Shown: in pieces, positions 1-11,900 of the stretch | How the letters are laid out: each line of letters opens with the position of its first letter | Numbering within the stretch: position 1 is the first letter of the stretch | Made by a program: the position numbers and the translations under genes | The notes under the pieces: generated by a model | Seen by the model: only the letters and a program-made list of their open reading frames with translations | The model's database searches: none | Told to the model about the DNA's origin: nothing | Assembly (NCBI GenBank): GCA_946406115.1 | Contig: OX291542.1 | Coordinates: 1,326,959-1,390,958 of the forward strand | DNA length: 64,000 bases | Direction of reading: 5' to 3' | From: Apoda limacodes | Taxonomy: Eukaryota > Arthropoda > Insecta > Lepidoptera > Limacodidae

Positions 1-660
1 TAAGTAAAGCCAATATATGTATAGCATATAACTCGCTAATTTATTTTATATTTATTCATTTATTTCAAACCGATTTAAACTTTAAGAATATTTTCTTATT
101 ATGATAGCTCTTTAAAGGTGACCCTTTAAGGGTGGCAGAAAATGGTGACGCCTCATAGCGTTTGCGTTTTTATATTTTAGTTTTACCTCACGACCTTACC
201 ATTCTTTCGTTCCCCCTCATGCACTAAATTCAAAAGAAACAGTTCTGGTCAACCGATCGCGCTGTGTTGACATGTCGTGAATTACGCATATTGTGAATTC
301 CGCTAATAATTTAAACATACGTTAATAGTTTTTTCGCAACCCGCTTGCAAGCGCAATTGACTGATGCCTGTGTCCATTGTCGCTGAAACGCTGTGTGTGT
401 CTTACGGTAATAGTAGGAGCTTCTGAAGGATTTTCTGGTGCATCATAGTGCCGTAGTGCAGTACGTGCTCACGAACTTTGAGTGGATTGAAGTACCTATA
501 TCTACATTCGAAGGTGAGTACATGAGATTTCCTATATCCTTAATTTATCGTGTGATCCTTTTTTTAGTCATCATAATTTTACAATATATTCGCTTAGTCC
601 ACTTTAAAATAAAGGTGGCAATTAAGCATAGGCGTCGCCACTGATTATTGTCTAGAAGTT
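1..660. other. No gene recognised
   Basis: AT-rich sequence with only short uninformative open frames. A GT donor-like site (GTGAGT) follows position 511 on the plus strand, but no homologous exon was recognised around it. Nothing else can be supported. Confidence 0.4.
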
Positions 661-1242
661 GATGAGGCTATTTTTAACTCAGAAACAAATATTGCCTCAT
701 TGTTCAATAATTTTTTCCTGGATATTCCATTCTCAACTAACAACTCACTAAACTTATCTCCATTAATAGCAGAGGCTCTGTTAAAAGAAAATGTAAAAGA
801 AATTAAATTTAGTCATGTAAATCATAATTATGTTATCAAAGCATTTAATTCTCTAAAAATAAAAATACAGCTGACCTCTGGGGCCATTCAATTACCTTAG
901 TAAAAACCATTATTTCTGTGATTGCTTCCCAACTAGCTATAATATTTAATAAATATATTAATTGTGGTGTATTTCCTGATTTAATGATAAACAGTAAAAT
1001 TATACCTATATTTAAATCAGGTAGTACTACTGACCTCTCTAATTTTAGACCTATCTCTATACTACCTGTTTTCAGTTAAATCTTTGAAAAACTGATCTTA
1101 AATCAAATGAGTAGTCATTTTACTTCACAACTGACTTGCAAACAGTTTGGGTTCACAAAAGGTCGGTCAACAACCGACGCTGGCGTTGAGCTTATTCAGC
1201 ACATATTTGATGCTTGGGAGGATTCAATGGATGCCTTGGGTG
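661..1242 (+). pseudogene. LINE reverse transcriptase relic
   Basis: Plus-strand translation gives parts of a non-LTR retrotransposon reverse transcriptase. From about 901 one frame contains the palm signature FRPISILPVFS followed by a stop and then QFGFTKGRSTTDA (about 1143-1181), the conserved RT block before motif A. The preceding 700-900 frame (VIKAFNSLKIK) fits the finger region but is in another frame, so at least one frameshift and one stop are present. The copy ends abruptly at about 1242 where an unrelated repeat starts. Family is Jockey/CR1-like by motif order; the exact clade cannot be told. It is a dead fragment. Confidence 0.75.
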
Positions 1243-1248
1243 TTTTTT

Positions 1249-1540
1249 AGGGTTCCGTACCCGAAGGGTCATTAGCGGAACCCTATTACTAAGGCTCCTG
1301 TTCATCCGTCCGTCCGTCTATCACCAGGCTGTATCTCATGAACCGTGATAGCTAGACCGTTGAAATTTTCACAGAAGATGTATTTCTGTTGCCGCTATAA
1401 CAACAAAAAATAAAAATCAGAATAAAATAAATATTTAAGGGGGCTCCCATGCAACAAACGTGATTTTTTTGCTCGATTTTGATAACGGCAACAGGGAGAC
1501 GCTTAAAATATGCACAGAATATTTAGTTATAGTCACTTTA
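1249..1540 (+). repeat. Dispersed repeat, family also at 54691-55180
   Basis: Starts with a GGTTCCG-like terminus followed by a run of CCGTCC units, then a stretch containing TGTATCTCATGAACCGTGAT. The same order recurs at 54691-55180, which also repeats its downstream part. No coding capacity; probably a non-autonomous element common in this genome. Confidence 0.7.
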
Positions 1541-1646
1541 AAGAGAAACTGGTCTGCTCTTGCAAACTTCTTTGTATCCTTGTATTTAGTCTTACTTTTT
1601 GTTTTGTTTATCAATACTGTAAGACATTGATAATTATTTATATGTT

Positions 1647-1871
1647 ATTAAGTTCTGGACGTGCCGGAGGACGTTTTAAAAATACAAATTTTAATAAAGA
1701 GAGCGTGTATTCGCCATGATCACTTAAGACTAATTTATATTTAACTTAATAACTATCTTCTCAGCCACCGCAGGTGACCAGCTTATCTGTATCCGTTTGC
1801 CGAGTCAGCGTCTGGGCTAGTTGAAGATAGAGCGTGGGCGAGGCTCTTCGGTAGAGTCGACAGACTTAACT
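1647..1871 (-). repeat. 3' LTR of the errantivirus
   Basis: Near-identical to 7236-7464. In minus orientation it begins AGTTAAGTC and ends CTTAAT. It is 4 bp shorter than the other LTR because TTCAATT in the right copy is replaced by a shorter stretch near 1715. Confidence 0.9.
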
Positions 1872-1882
1872 CCTCCCTCCTT
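1872..1882 (-). other. Polypurine tract of the errantivirus
   Basis: On the minus strand AAGGAGGGAGG lies immediately before the 3' LTR, the position and composition expected of the plus-strand primer of reverse transcription. Confidence 0.75.
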
Positions 1883-2099
1883 ATGTTCAAAGTTCTCGTC
1901 TATAGGGGAACTTTGAAGACATAACGTAACTAGGGAGAAACGACGCTTATACACTAACACACACAGTATTATAAATAGTGTTATATACAATCCTAAAGTT
2001 CCGATACTGATTCCTTTGATATTAATGATCGACTTTTCGTTTTCACGGTTTTCTTCAATGCTGACACTTTTCTTAAGAGCAAACGACAGGAGTTTCAGG

Positions 2100-3560
2100 T
2101 CAGTTAAATGGATGCCTTCCAGGTTCGTTGGTTTCAGGGATGTTATTTTCTGCAGTTGAGGTTATTGTAGGTAAGTTTACAATAGGTTGTTTAGAGTACA
2201 TAGTATTTTCGGTATTCATGGAATGCCTTCTTAGAGGGATGTCCTGTATTTTTACTTCACAAGGGTCATCTATCGTAATTACGTAAGTACCATGGATCCG
2301 TTGCCGAAATATTTCATTAATACAAGTTCTGGAGAGCAGTGTTTGCTCTTTACTGTAGATAATCCATCTATTGGGCTGTATCAGCTGAGCTTTTACGGTC
2401 TCTATGTTAATGGGAATCTGGATGCACAAAGTCACGTTTTTCTCATACGTCATCAACTCGGTTATGCAAGGGTCTTTGATGTACTGGGGCATGTCGTCAT
2501 CGTGACAGAGGAAGCTGAATTCGTCGATTTCTTGCCATGGGTGAATAAGTAGCCTGATCTTTGACCCTTTTACTAACAGTTAGGGGTATTTGGGTAGAAT
2601 GACAAGGGTGCGATTTTGGGATAATATAGGTAATGGGAACAGTTTATAGTAAATATAGGTGAAATTCTCGATAAGCGGTATTTCCAAAAGGTACGTAATA
2701 ACATTTTTCTTAAAATAAGCTTTTAGTACTATTGACTGTTCTATCTTAATTAAATTTTCCAAATTGGGTGCATACAATAACTTTCCTATTTCATTGATGA
2801 TGAAGCAGTTGTTGCAACTTATTTAATTCTATTACAGATTGATGTAAAACTCCTAACCTTCTTAATGCTAAGCTAGTCTCAATCTCATTCAGTCGGATAT
2901 GGATTGCTTGAAAGTTATGGATAAGTAAGTGATACGTATTTATTATTTGGGTTTCCGCATGGTTAAGGTGTTCTTCTTTTAGAATTTGGCTCAAGTTGTG
3001 AGCTATTTTTACAATTTCCTTATCTATTTCAATGAGATTATCATTTAACTTAAATGTAGAGTTTGATAGAGTTTGCACAATTTCAGTGATCAATGTCAGT
3101 TTTTTGTTGCTATCACTTTGTTTTGTTTTTGTTTCATCGATCAGTCTGTCGTATCTGATAGCGTCATCATTATCAAGATTTCCTGTAATAATTTTAACTA
3201 TTGAACCAAGAGGGTTTAGTAATCCACGCTTGACCCTTAATGATGGGGTTACTTGTTCGAATTTTGCTACTGTTACATTCCTTATATATTCTAGCTGTGT
3301 TTTTATACCTATAAAATTATGTGTAAAGTTTTTATCAAAATTCCTAACTAACTTATCTAATTTGAGAGACTAAACTACGTTAAGCTCGAGGTCATCGATA
3401 ATAGGTTTTAAATCTAAAAGTTTAACTTTGATCCACTTATCATTACCAATGACTGCAACACCATTTTTCACGGGCAGGATACCAGGGTTCCTATTTAGCT
3501 CTTGAAGTTGAAGGGCTTGGAGTTGCATTGTCATGGCTGCTGCCACGGCGAGCAGGAGGT
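2100..3560 (-). pseudogene. Errantivirus env relic
   Basis: Minus-strand open pieces at 2791-3093, 2580-2777 and 2100-2492 lie downstream of pol, where the env gene sits in this group. They read as an ectodomain with a long heptad-like helical stretch (about 2800-3180), followed by a region with cysteines and a GTY-x-I-TIDDPC block. The pieces lie in different frames, so the gene is broken by indels and stops. By family, env is the glycoprotein of the particle, related to baculovirus F proteins. The assignment rests on position and on resemblance to the second copy at 8148-8450. Confidence 0.7.
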
Positions 3561-3642
3561 GTCTGTGGAGGGCGTTTCACATTCTTAATTGGTACTTTGA
3601 TATAACGATTTTTTACTTGGACGGGAATTATATTGCTGTTTA

Positions 3643-4358
3643 TCAAATCAGAGACAGACAGACAGCTTTGTGGAAACGTGGCTTATCTTTACTAATTCTT
3701 TTGTTGATATCTTTGGTAAAGATCGTATCTCCGAGTCTAATTTGAAAATCTATTTCTCCGCCTTTCTTTTCAATTACCTTTTCTTTACATTTAATTGTCT
3801 GTTCTGTCAAATTTCTATACAGGTGTTTAGTCCTTCTCGCGTGTTCTTTAACTAATTGTTGCATGTACTGTTTCTCAAAGTTTACGTCAAATGCATGTCT
3901 TGACTCAGTGTGTCCTAATAAAACTTCCAGAGGTGTTAAATCAGTAGCACTGTGGATGCTATGGTTATATGACATTATTGCGTAGGTCATTACCGAGGCG
4001 GCATCTGTGTGTTTGTGTTCGTATTTGGCAAGCCTATAAATTTCAAGGATTGTAGAGTGGAATCTTTCTATAAGGCCCATTGAGTTTGGATTGTTGGAGG
4101 TACCTATGTGGAGATCTGTTTTGTAAAAGGTGAGGAGCTCTTTTAAAAGAGTATTGTTAAATTCAGAGCCTGGGTCGGAGCTTATTTTCAGCGGTACACC
4201 GTAAATAGAAAAGTACTTAATAAGAGCTCTAACGACTTCTGGGGTCGATTATTGTCAGGTAGTATTGTCCTTCTATTGAGGATAAATCAATAAAGATTTC
4301 TTCCAGTGGTTTTGTCTGTGTTTGTGTCAACTGTAGTTTAGGTGTAAGGGGTTTTCTG
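3643..4358 (-). pseudogene. Errantivirus integrase, C-terminal half (broken)
   Basis: Minus strand. The frame at 3643-4080 has the integrase core end (GLIERFHSTI, where the E is the third acidic residue of the DDE triad) and SYNHSIHS, then a basic tail. The stretch 4081-4240 continues upstream as DPGSEFNN, carrying the second acidic residue, but in a separate reading piece, so a frameshift or stop separates them. Integrase inserts the DNA copy into the host chromosome. Confidence 0.85.
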
Positions 4359-5691
4359 TCATACTTCATTATTTGACAAGTTTCGTTGTTGCCATATTAT
4401 GCCAAAAATAAGTACGTCTAATGTGAGATAAGGTCTCTTTAATTCCGCGATGGCAGGTTTACCCAGGTGGTATGTTTTAACGATATCTCTCTGCTCTGAT
4501 TCATCACCTACAAAAACCACTCTTTTAGTACATTCGTAAAATTGCACGTTTTCTCTTTTGAATAAAAATATGACCATTTCTGTAAATTGCTGTCGGTGTT
4601 GTTCGTCTTCGAAGTAAATAAAGTACTTAGTTTTATTTTGTATATATTCTTTTAAGAATTGTTTTAGAAGGTCAGGTCTATTAGACGGAAGGTGTACTTC
4701 CAAAATTTTCTGTTTATCTCTGGACAAGTTTTTTACAGATAGTCTGTCAATTAACCAAGTGTATACTAGAATTTGGTTTGGTTTTGTATCTATAGCTTTT
4801 TCTAAGATTGGAATCCCATTGGATTCTGTGTCTTGAGCTGAATGAGCTGTGTCGGTTTGTGACGAATTTTCAGATGCTGTTAAAGTTGTATAAGAAGGTG
4901 ATGGTATTGAATAATGGCGTTCACTTTTTGCAGACAATGTCTCATCGGAATCGGGGATAGTTATTGGCCTTTCGGAGTCAGAGTCTGAAATAGTCATCGG
5001 TTTTTCTTGTTGAGGAGCCTGAGGCCACTTGTCCTTTTGTGCTTTACCTAGTTCTTCAAGTTCTTCCGTTAGTTCGGTTATATATTGTTTCCTATTTTCC
5101 TCTCTGTCTACGTTTGCTTGTGTAGAGATTTTGTCGTCTTTACCTAAAGCAAGATTAATTATGCGAGATAAGGCATCTGCATTAGAATTAAGTTTGCCGC
5201 TTTTGTGTATGATATAGAAATCATATTTGGCCAGCCGTAATCTCCAACGTGTAAGTCTGCTGTTCGTATCTTTCAGGGTATTTAACCAAGCAAGAGGCTT
5301 GTGGTCCGTAACAATTATGAATCTTTTACCATAGAGGTATGGGCGAAAGTGTTTTATTGCCCATACAACGGCAAGTAAATCCTTATCATTGCCTAAGGTG
5401 CCTTGAGATAGGACAGCACCCAGAGCGAACTCAGATGCGTCTGTCGTTAAGATATAGGGTTTCTCATGGTTAGGATACTGAAGTATGGGGGCATTTACCA
5501 GCAATTCTTTACATTTCTGAAAGGATTCTGTATATTTTTCATCGTCGATAGCACGTTTCTTTTTTAATCGGGCTGTCATAGGTTGGGTAATTTTAGAAAA
5601 GTCTTTGATGAACCGGCGGTAATAACCGACAAGGCCAAGAAAGCTTTTTATTTCGGTAGTTGTTCGGGGTAGTGGATAGTCTAATACAGCT
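4359..5691 (-). pseudogene. Errantivirus RNase H and integrase N-terminus
   Basis: A long minus-strand frame (4359-5729). It opens with the RT connection (FLGLVGYYRRFI), then RNase H motifs: TTDASEFALGAVLSQ, VVWAIKHFRPYLYG, VTDHKPLAWL and NADALSRI. A hydrophilic Ser/Asp-rich stretch (about 4900-5010) and the start of integrase follow. RNase H removes the RNA strand during reverse transcription. It is shifted relative to the upstream RT frame at an A-run near 5695-5705. Confidence 0.9.
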
Positions 5692-6600
5692 CTAATTCTT
5701 TTTTTTGTTGTTAGGCTTAAGTCCGTCACTTGTTATGGTATGTCCAAGATAGAGAACGTCCTTTCGGAGGAATTCCGATTTGTCTAGCTGTAGTTTTAAG
5801 TTAATCTTTCTTAGTCGGTCAAACACGGTCCGTAATTTATTTAAATGTTCTTGTAGGCTAGATGAGTATATAATTATGTCATCTAGGTAAACTAGACAGT
5901 GGATACCCTGTAATCCACGTAATACGTTGTCTATTGTCCGTTGGAATGTCGCTGGGGCCGTCTTCAGGCCGAAAGGCATACGAGTAAATTCGAAATAACC
6001 GATTTCGGTACAAAAAGCAGTCTTCTGTCTGTCTTCTACAGCTACTTCTAGCTGATGGTATCCACTAGCTAAGTCAAGGGTTGAAAATTAAGTACTACGT
6101 CCCAGTTTGTCAAATAGGTCCGTTATGTTTGGTAACGGGTTCTTGTCGTCTACGGTTATTTCGTTCAGTTTTCGGTAGTCTATTACTAATCTATATTTCG
6201 TTTTATTTGATGCACCAGATTTTTTTGGCACCAGATGTACATATGCGCTCCAAGGGGAATGGGATTCTGTTACTATATTATTTTTTAACATTTTATCCAC
6301 CTGTCTATTAATTTTTTCGTTAATTAACTGTGGTTGTCTGTATGGTCGAATATAAATAGGGTCTTCATTACGGGTCCTAATATAATGTTTTACTTCGTTC
6401 GTGAAGGTCAATGGTAAGTTTTCTGAATAAAATATGTCTTTGTATTCTAGGCAAAGCTTTTGTATGCTGTCACGTTCTTCCTGGTTCATGTGGTCTAAGC
6501 GTAACTTAGATAAATTTTGACTTAAAATTTGGTCTACTTCAACATCAACTTTACCATTAGTATGGTTAAGTTTGCATTCCTCATTGTCGTAATTAGTCAC
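5692..6600 (-). pseudogene. Errantivirus reverse transcriptase (broken)
   Basis: Two minus-strand pieces. 6088-6600 carries the finger region (YRLVIDYRKLNEIT, NPLPNI), and 5692-5979 carries PFGL and the catalytic YLDD box at about 5880. A stop interrupts the join near 6090 and the C-terminal end runs into a poly-A frameshift near 5700. The N-terminus is fused directly onto the gag remnant with no protease in between. Confidence 0.9.
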
Positions 6601-6601
6601 A

Positions 6602-6853
6602 CTAAATGTAGTAAATTAGTGTAGTCCAAGTGTCTAAATCTTGGCGTTCGCTAATCAGTGCAGCTGCTCTACCTGCTAATTTGGCTGTGACAACATGATA
6701 AACATATAAGTCTTGTTCTGAATTACCTTCTGTTCTCCAACGGGTAATGACATATTCACACTTTCTTATAAATAAATTAAGCAATTTTTCATCACCGTCA
6801 AATTTGGGGATGACATCGGCGATTTCCTTTGGTGTTTGAGTGATTTTATCCAT
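6602..6853 (-). pseudogene. Errantivirus gag remnant (N-terminal 83 residues)
   Basis: The minus-strand frame starts with MDKITQTPKEIADVIPKFDG, the N-terminus typical of gag in 17.6/297/TED-like elements. After about 80 residues the frame runs straight into the RT leader at 6600. The rest of gag and all of the protease have been lost in an internal deletion. Gag builds the capsid in intact members. Confidence 0.8.
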
Positions 6854-7218
6854 TTTTTTATTTAATTTATGTAGGTTTCATTCTACTTTATTTTATTAAA
6901 TTACTTAAATACTTTTATACACAATTACTTAAATATAAATCAATGAAATATAATAACGCACTTCAAGTTTTGGAAATAACGATTTTATTTCTAGACACCT
7001 ATAACTACTGGAATAGGAATGGAAATTTAGACTGGAATAGCAATTGGGTCTACCAACAGACTACTCATGTCCCTCCGATGAATCTTAGGCGGGTCCTCCA
7101 ACTGGGTATCACAACACAATCACAGAGTCTTAACTTATTTAGTTCGTGGATTTCCGTTGAAAACGCTTGAAAACGTTCGTCGTTTTTCACTGAAGTTAAG
7201 TTAATTGCGAAGCGAAAA

Positions 7219-7235
7219 CCCTACCGGCTGCGCCA
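7219..7235 (-). other. tRNA primer-binding site of the errantivirus
   Basis: Directly inside the 5' LTR the minus strand reads TGGCGCAGCCGGTAGGG, the form of a tRNA 3'-end complement. Related elements 17.6 and 297 are recorded as using tRNA-Ser; that identity is from general knowledge and was not tested here. Confidence 0.7.
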
Positions 7236-7464
7236 ATTAAGTTCTGGACGTGCCGGAGGACGTTTTAAAAATACAAATTTTAATAAAGAGAGCGTGTATT
7301 CGCTTCAATTGATCACCTAAGACTAACTTATATTTAACTCAATAACTATCTTCTCAGCCACCGCAGGTGACCAGCTTATCTGTATCCGTTTGCCGAGTCA
7401 GCGTCTGGGCTAGTTGAAGATAGAGCGTGGGCGAGGCTCTTCGGTAGAGTCGACAGACTTAACT
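7236..7464 (-). repeat. 5' LTR of the errantivirus
   Basis: 229-bp LTR matching 1647-1871. It begins AGTTAAG on the minus strand and ends CTTAAT just before the primer-binding site. It would hold the promoter of the element. Confidence 0.9.
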
Positions 7465-7607
7465 AGGTACATAAACTGTCTTTTTTTTTTATATTTGCAA
7501 TTAGATACTTTTTATGTTGTGCTTGTGCATTTTGTGTTTTTTATGTTTGTAATGGAACGTGTCCTTCTATGATAGGAAGGGGATTTTCCAATATTTTAAG
7601 TGGACAC

Positions 7608-7762
7608 TGTAAGAGAAAGGGAGAAAAGAAATGCCCTTGCTGAGTTTCTTGCCGGTTCTTCTCTGTACAATTTCGCCTGCCCTATAGACTTACCGATGAC
7701 GTAGTGACATTCATAGTGCTCAATTATTGTAGCCTAAATTGAATAAATGATTTTGATTTTTT
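7608..7762 (+). repeat. LINE 3' tail, second copy inverted at 50905-51085
   Basis: Shared blocks with the reverse strand of 50905-51085: AAATGCCCTTGCTGAGTTTC, TGTAGCCTAAATTGAATAAA. It ends in AATAAATGATTTTGATTTTT, a polyadenylation-like signal plus simple tail, as in a 5'-truncated LINE. Confidence 0.7.
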
Positions 7763-7960
7763 GATGAGCCCGTTGGAGGGGCAGACAGCGCCTTATAAAG
7801 GTAGCTTGTCTGTCCACCCCACCCATCAACAGCAATGCAGGTGCATCTTGCAGGTGTTGTTTACGTCTTTATACTTAACAAAAAACACCACGTGCCAACG
7901 CAGCTGCGTGTTTGCAGGTGCTGTTTATAAAAAACAAAAACGGGTGCGTCGCGGGACGTA
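7763..7960 (+). repeat. Dispersed repeat, family also at 18641-18780
   Basis: Contains a GCCCGTTGGAGGG terminus, a small internal inverted pair (GACAGAC / TGTCTGTC), CACCCATCA-CAGCAA and CACCACGTG. The same order occurs at 18641-18780. Confidence 0.65.
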
Positions 7961-7966
7961 CTACAA

Positions 7967-8122
7967 AAGTGAGAACTGAGACCGAGAGAGGCAGCGGCTA
8001 TACACGCGCGCCTATCCGCCCGTCTTCCCCTTCCCCGCCGCGCTTTCTCCTTGATCGCCCGTACGGACGTACGTTCAACGAAATAGATCCCCGACCAAGC
8101 GCGTGCGATAAAGTTCTCACTT
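7967..8122. mobile_element. Possible short MITE
   Basis: An 11-bp perfect inverted repeat (AAGTGAGAACT at 7967-7977, AGTTCTCACTT at 8112-8122) bounds 156 bp of unusually GC-rich sequence. No clear target duplication, so this is tentative. Confidence 0.35.
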
Positions 8123-8147
8123 AAAAATATAACAGTTTACTATTTAT

Positions 8148-8450
8148 TTATTTTTCGGTTTGAATAGGCAGCTCCGGAAGGTGGATTATGTGTAGCTTCT
8201 CAAAACGAATAGATTCGCCTAAATACTGGTGTTTATTCAGGGTTTTATCTTCAATCTTAGCTTCACAGTTGTCATCTAAGGTGAGTATATAGGTACCTTT
8301 GATGTATTCTCTGGACTCCTCAAAATTACAAGTTTTTGACAGCATGGTTTCTGTTTTGCAGTAAATTATCCAGCGACCCTTTTGGTATTAATTCTATTGT
8401 GGTTTCTTTTGCTTCCGTCAAAATTAGGGTGCATGTACTCAGGATGTTCG
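8148..8450 (-). pseudogene. Second errantivirus env fragment
   Basis: The minus-strand frame 8148-8345 has the block GTYILTLDDNCEAKI, which parallels GTYVITIDDPCEVKI of the env relic at 2100-2492. The flanking WIIY and LSKTC positions also match, the former in another frame near 8370. It lies outside the LTR at 7464, so it comes from a different and more decayed errantivirus insertion in the same orientation. Confidence 0.65.
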
Positions 8451-8751
8451 TAAACGTCATAAGTGTTGAATGGCAGTGCTATGTCTATTAACGTAAATTT
8501 ACTCAATAATTCTAAAAATACTGATAGTAATAGATACTACGAAACACTCTTGTATACAATATAATAATTTCTAAATCTACTTGTTTTTACAAAAACTTGT
8601 TAACGCCAGGTCAGATCTCAACAATGCTCTTTGATTTTTTTAATTTTCCAAAAGAGATATAGGTCACTCACTGTATAGGTAAATAGCATTGCATACCTAG
8701 ATTTTCTTATGATTAAATAAGTACTAATTAACGTAAGTTATATTTTTTATT
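8451..8751. other. No feature seen; 3' flank of host gene
   Basis: AT-rich sequence between an env relic and the last host exon. The minus-strand transcript would end here; the AATAAA overlapping the stop codon at 8752 and the A-rich run just after it are the only candidate signals. Confidence 0.35.
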
Positions 8752-8953
8752 TTATTTATTGTAAAACGATTTGTATTTCGCGCCGACTGTGTATGATCTA
8801 TCGATTTCGTTACAAGCAGACAAGAACTCTTCCTTACTTCTGTACTTGTAGAACTCTTGATCAGACTTCCATTTCTTGAAAAACTGTTCATCGCTGAAGA
8901 ATGGTTCTTGTGTTTGAATGTCTAAGGGTTCATTTTTCATGGGTAGTACCAAC
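8752..8953 (-). CDS. RPUSD1: RPUSD1-like exon 5 (last coding exon)
   Basis: Begins after the acceptor TTTCCAG at 8960-8954. The first base completes an Arg codon begun by exon 4, then [19 protein letters not shown] leads into a charged C-terminus ([19 protein letters not shown]) and TAA at 8752-8754, where the stop overlaps AATAAA. The LP-x4-PLDIQT-x2-PF stretch corresponds to the end of the RluA fold in RPUSD1. The 45-residue tail after it is not something I can match to a known motif. Confidence 0.8.
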
Positions 8954-11900
8954 CTGGAAATTACGTATTATTTCGTGAAAAAAATATAGAATTATTTAAT
9001 TTCATATTAAGGCTGCAGTCTCGTGTTTTCGACATTTAATTTTAGTGGTAATGATGACTTCAGATATTATTAACAATTGCTAATAAAATATTTGAAATGT
9101 TTTTTTCTTTTTATTACATTACAGATCACTTTTAGTTCACCGTGTTTAAATATAATTTAGTAGAAAATAACATGTTTTCTTCCGATGGAAATAACGAAAA
9201 CAAAGAACATGAAAATGGTCGCGTACAGTGCAGTTTCAGAGAAACTTCCTCACGCGAACGCTTGGGTTGCTGAATGAGCTCCCTGCCAAGGTTGCCCTAG
9301 ACAACAGTATGGGGTTCTTCAAGAAAGAAGTTATTGGATTTCTGAAGGGTCGGCAACGCGCGAGTGATACTCCTGGTGTTGCAAGCGTTCATAGGCTATG
9401 GTGACCGCTTACCATCAGGCGGACCGTAAGCTTGTTTGCCACCTTAGTAGTATAAAAAAAATAAAAAAATAATAAATTAGCATTTTAATTAAGAAAACAA
9501 AATCTATAGGAAAAACACTGACATTACATTTAAATTAAACCTTTTAAGGTAAATGTGTTCTGAACCAATATCTGAATATGGATATCATTTATCTGAAGTA
9601 AATCTCTTATAAGTTCGATTATCGCTTGTGACGAAAACTGATCACATAGGGGACCCATTCTGACAAAAATAAAAATCTTTCATGTATTCTTCATAGTTCA
9701 TAGGTGCGAAATAGCGCGATCGGTCCGCTGAAATTTGTGTTTAAAAAATGCAGTGCGGTAACAGAGAAACTTCCTCCCGCGAACGCTTAAGTTGTGATGA
9801 GTAATGAGCTCCCTGCCAAGGTTTTCTTCAAGGACTACAGTATATAGAGTTCTTCAAGAAAGAAGTTATTAGATTTCTGAAGGATCGGCAACGCGCGAGT
9901 GATACCCCTGGTGTTGCAAGCGTCCATAGGCTACGGTGACTGCTTACCATCAGGCGGACCGTAAGCTTGTTTACCACCTTAGTTGTATAAAAAAAAAAAA
10001 CGCCCCGCGCGCCGCGAAGATCGCCGGGATCGGCTTGCCAGTCGCAAATTATTCTGTTATTTTATATGTCTAAACTAGGTGATCTGTATTAAGACCTATT
10101 TGCAAAATATAAGAATGGAAAAAAAAAACCTAGTGTGGCTCAGAAACAATTTAATAAGTTGTGGGCTACTGTGAAACAAAAATATTTTTCTATTTATACG
10201 TTATAAAAAGTTATTTAATTAATGTCTTAGGTTTTTTAAAAGTTTTAGCTAGTTGTTGGCGCACAGGAATACATATTATATTCCATTCCATTAAAAATGC
10301 TAAAAAAGTAGCCTATGTATTCCAAAGCCTCAAGAGCATGATGGAAAGACGTTTGCTACATTTCTTCTGCGTCGGTCTCTTGGAATTACCTCAACGCATG
10401 AGGCCTTTAACAAATTACTTTATGACACGTATTGCCCTAGCCTGTAGAAGGATCGTCAGCAGCTTGTGGAAAGGCCGTGCCAGCGGCGTGGATTGTACTT
10501 CTGTACAAGGAAAAAAGTTAAGGAACATGTAAATTCATGTCACAAGCAACCTAATCTGAGCAATAATAGTCTAGAGAGTCGCTATAGAGTCGAAGGCACT
10601 CTCTCTTCCCCTCGTCCAATACAAGCAAGAGTCCCGCAAGGGTCCGTGCTCGCCCCTATCTTGTACTTCTGTATACAAACGACATCCCTAAAACGATAGG
10701 TACCCAATTATCCCTCTTCGCGGACGATACCGCTATTTATTAATTAAAAAAAAATTAAAGATTCTTTGTAGGTAGTAAAAAATACAAGTGATTTCGGGTG
10801 GGGGTGGGGGGTTAGTCTTAAAGCTCACCACGTATCACCAAGGGGTTAAAAAATTCTAAAAAAAAACATTACGTGATTAATGGACGACCCCTAACCCTTA
10901 TAGTTTCGCTATGTCCGTCCGTCTGTCTGTCCGCGGCTTAGTTCAAAAACTACTAATACGAGAAAGCTACAATTTGACAGGGATATACACATTGATCAAG
11001 CCGATAAAGTTGTAGAATAAAATCTTTGAAAAAAAAATGTTTTAGGGTACCTCCCCTACACGTGAAGTGGGGACGTAATTTTTTTTCTCGTCGTCCCCAT
11101 CGTGTGGGGTATCGTTGGATAGGAATTCCAAAAACATAGCCGGTATGCACAGATCATTTTTTGATTTAGGGCTTTTTTGTTATAGTCAAGTGTCCCCCAT
11201 CTACTAGCGGAAGTATGGTAGGTATTTGGAAATGTAAAAAAAAAATACGGTGGTAGTGCATAGAATGAATTCAAATGGAAAACTATTAAGGGTAAGTACA
11301 CTTTACAAGCTAACGAGTAATAGTCGACCAAGTTATAAAATGTACTTGGAAAAGTGAGTTTCTTGTACAAATTCAATTAAAAGTAACTAATATGAAGTAG
11401 GTACATCTGTAAAACAGTTATAAAATATAAGTAAATGAACGATTTATATTTATAGAAAATAAAATAATAACATTCCAAAGACTTCTTCTTAAATTGATAA
11501 CAATAGTTACGTTCAAAAGACGCATTTTTATGACTAGCCGGTGCGCTTAGCGCAATATCGAATCGAGCGTGTACGTAAAGCGGCTTGAAGATGCCATCTT
11601 GCCATCGCTCGACGCAGCTTCAAGCCGCTTTACGTTGCGTCGTGTCTCGGTATGAGCTGACACGTAGGTACTGATAACTAAGGGACAGTAACACTAATCG
11701 TTACATTGAAGGTTCTCCGACATTTTTAATTAATTGAATATATGCTATTTTTTTTTACAGCAGTTCATTCAATTCAGTTATGAAACTTGCGTTTCGTAAC
11801 AATGATTATTTTGACATGTTAAGTTTGGCAAAGAGTACACATTTAATTTAAATATATTAAGTCGGGTCTCCTGCTTGTGTTTCGCCGAAACATAATACAA

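Larger units (their letters stand above)
1647..7464 (-). mobile_element. Errantivirus (17.6/297/TED-like LTR retroelement), defective
   Basis: A minus-strand insect endogenous retrovirus with two matching LTRs (1647-1871 and 7236-7464), a primer-binding site, a short gag remnant, RT, RNase H, integrase and env remnants in the expected order. Total length is about 5.8 kb, shorter than full errantiviruses (about 7-7.5 kb), because most of gag and the protease are missing between about 6600 and 6615. Stops and frameshifts interrupt every gene, so it cannot encode a working particle. I did not find a convincing target-site duplication: the four bases outside the two LTRs differ. Lies just downstream of the host synthase gene's last exon. 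Confidence 0.9.

Noticed and set aside
10331..10555. Cys/His pattern suggesting a zinc finger or piggyBac C-terminus
   Set aside because: Only one pattern, with frames changing around it; not enough to assign a family.
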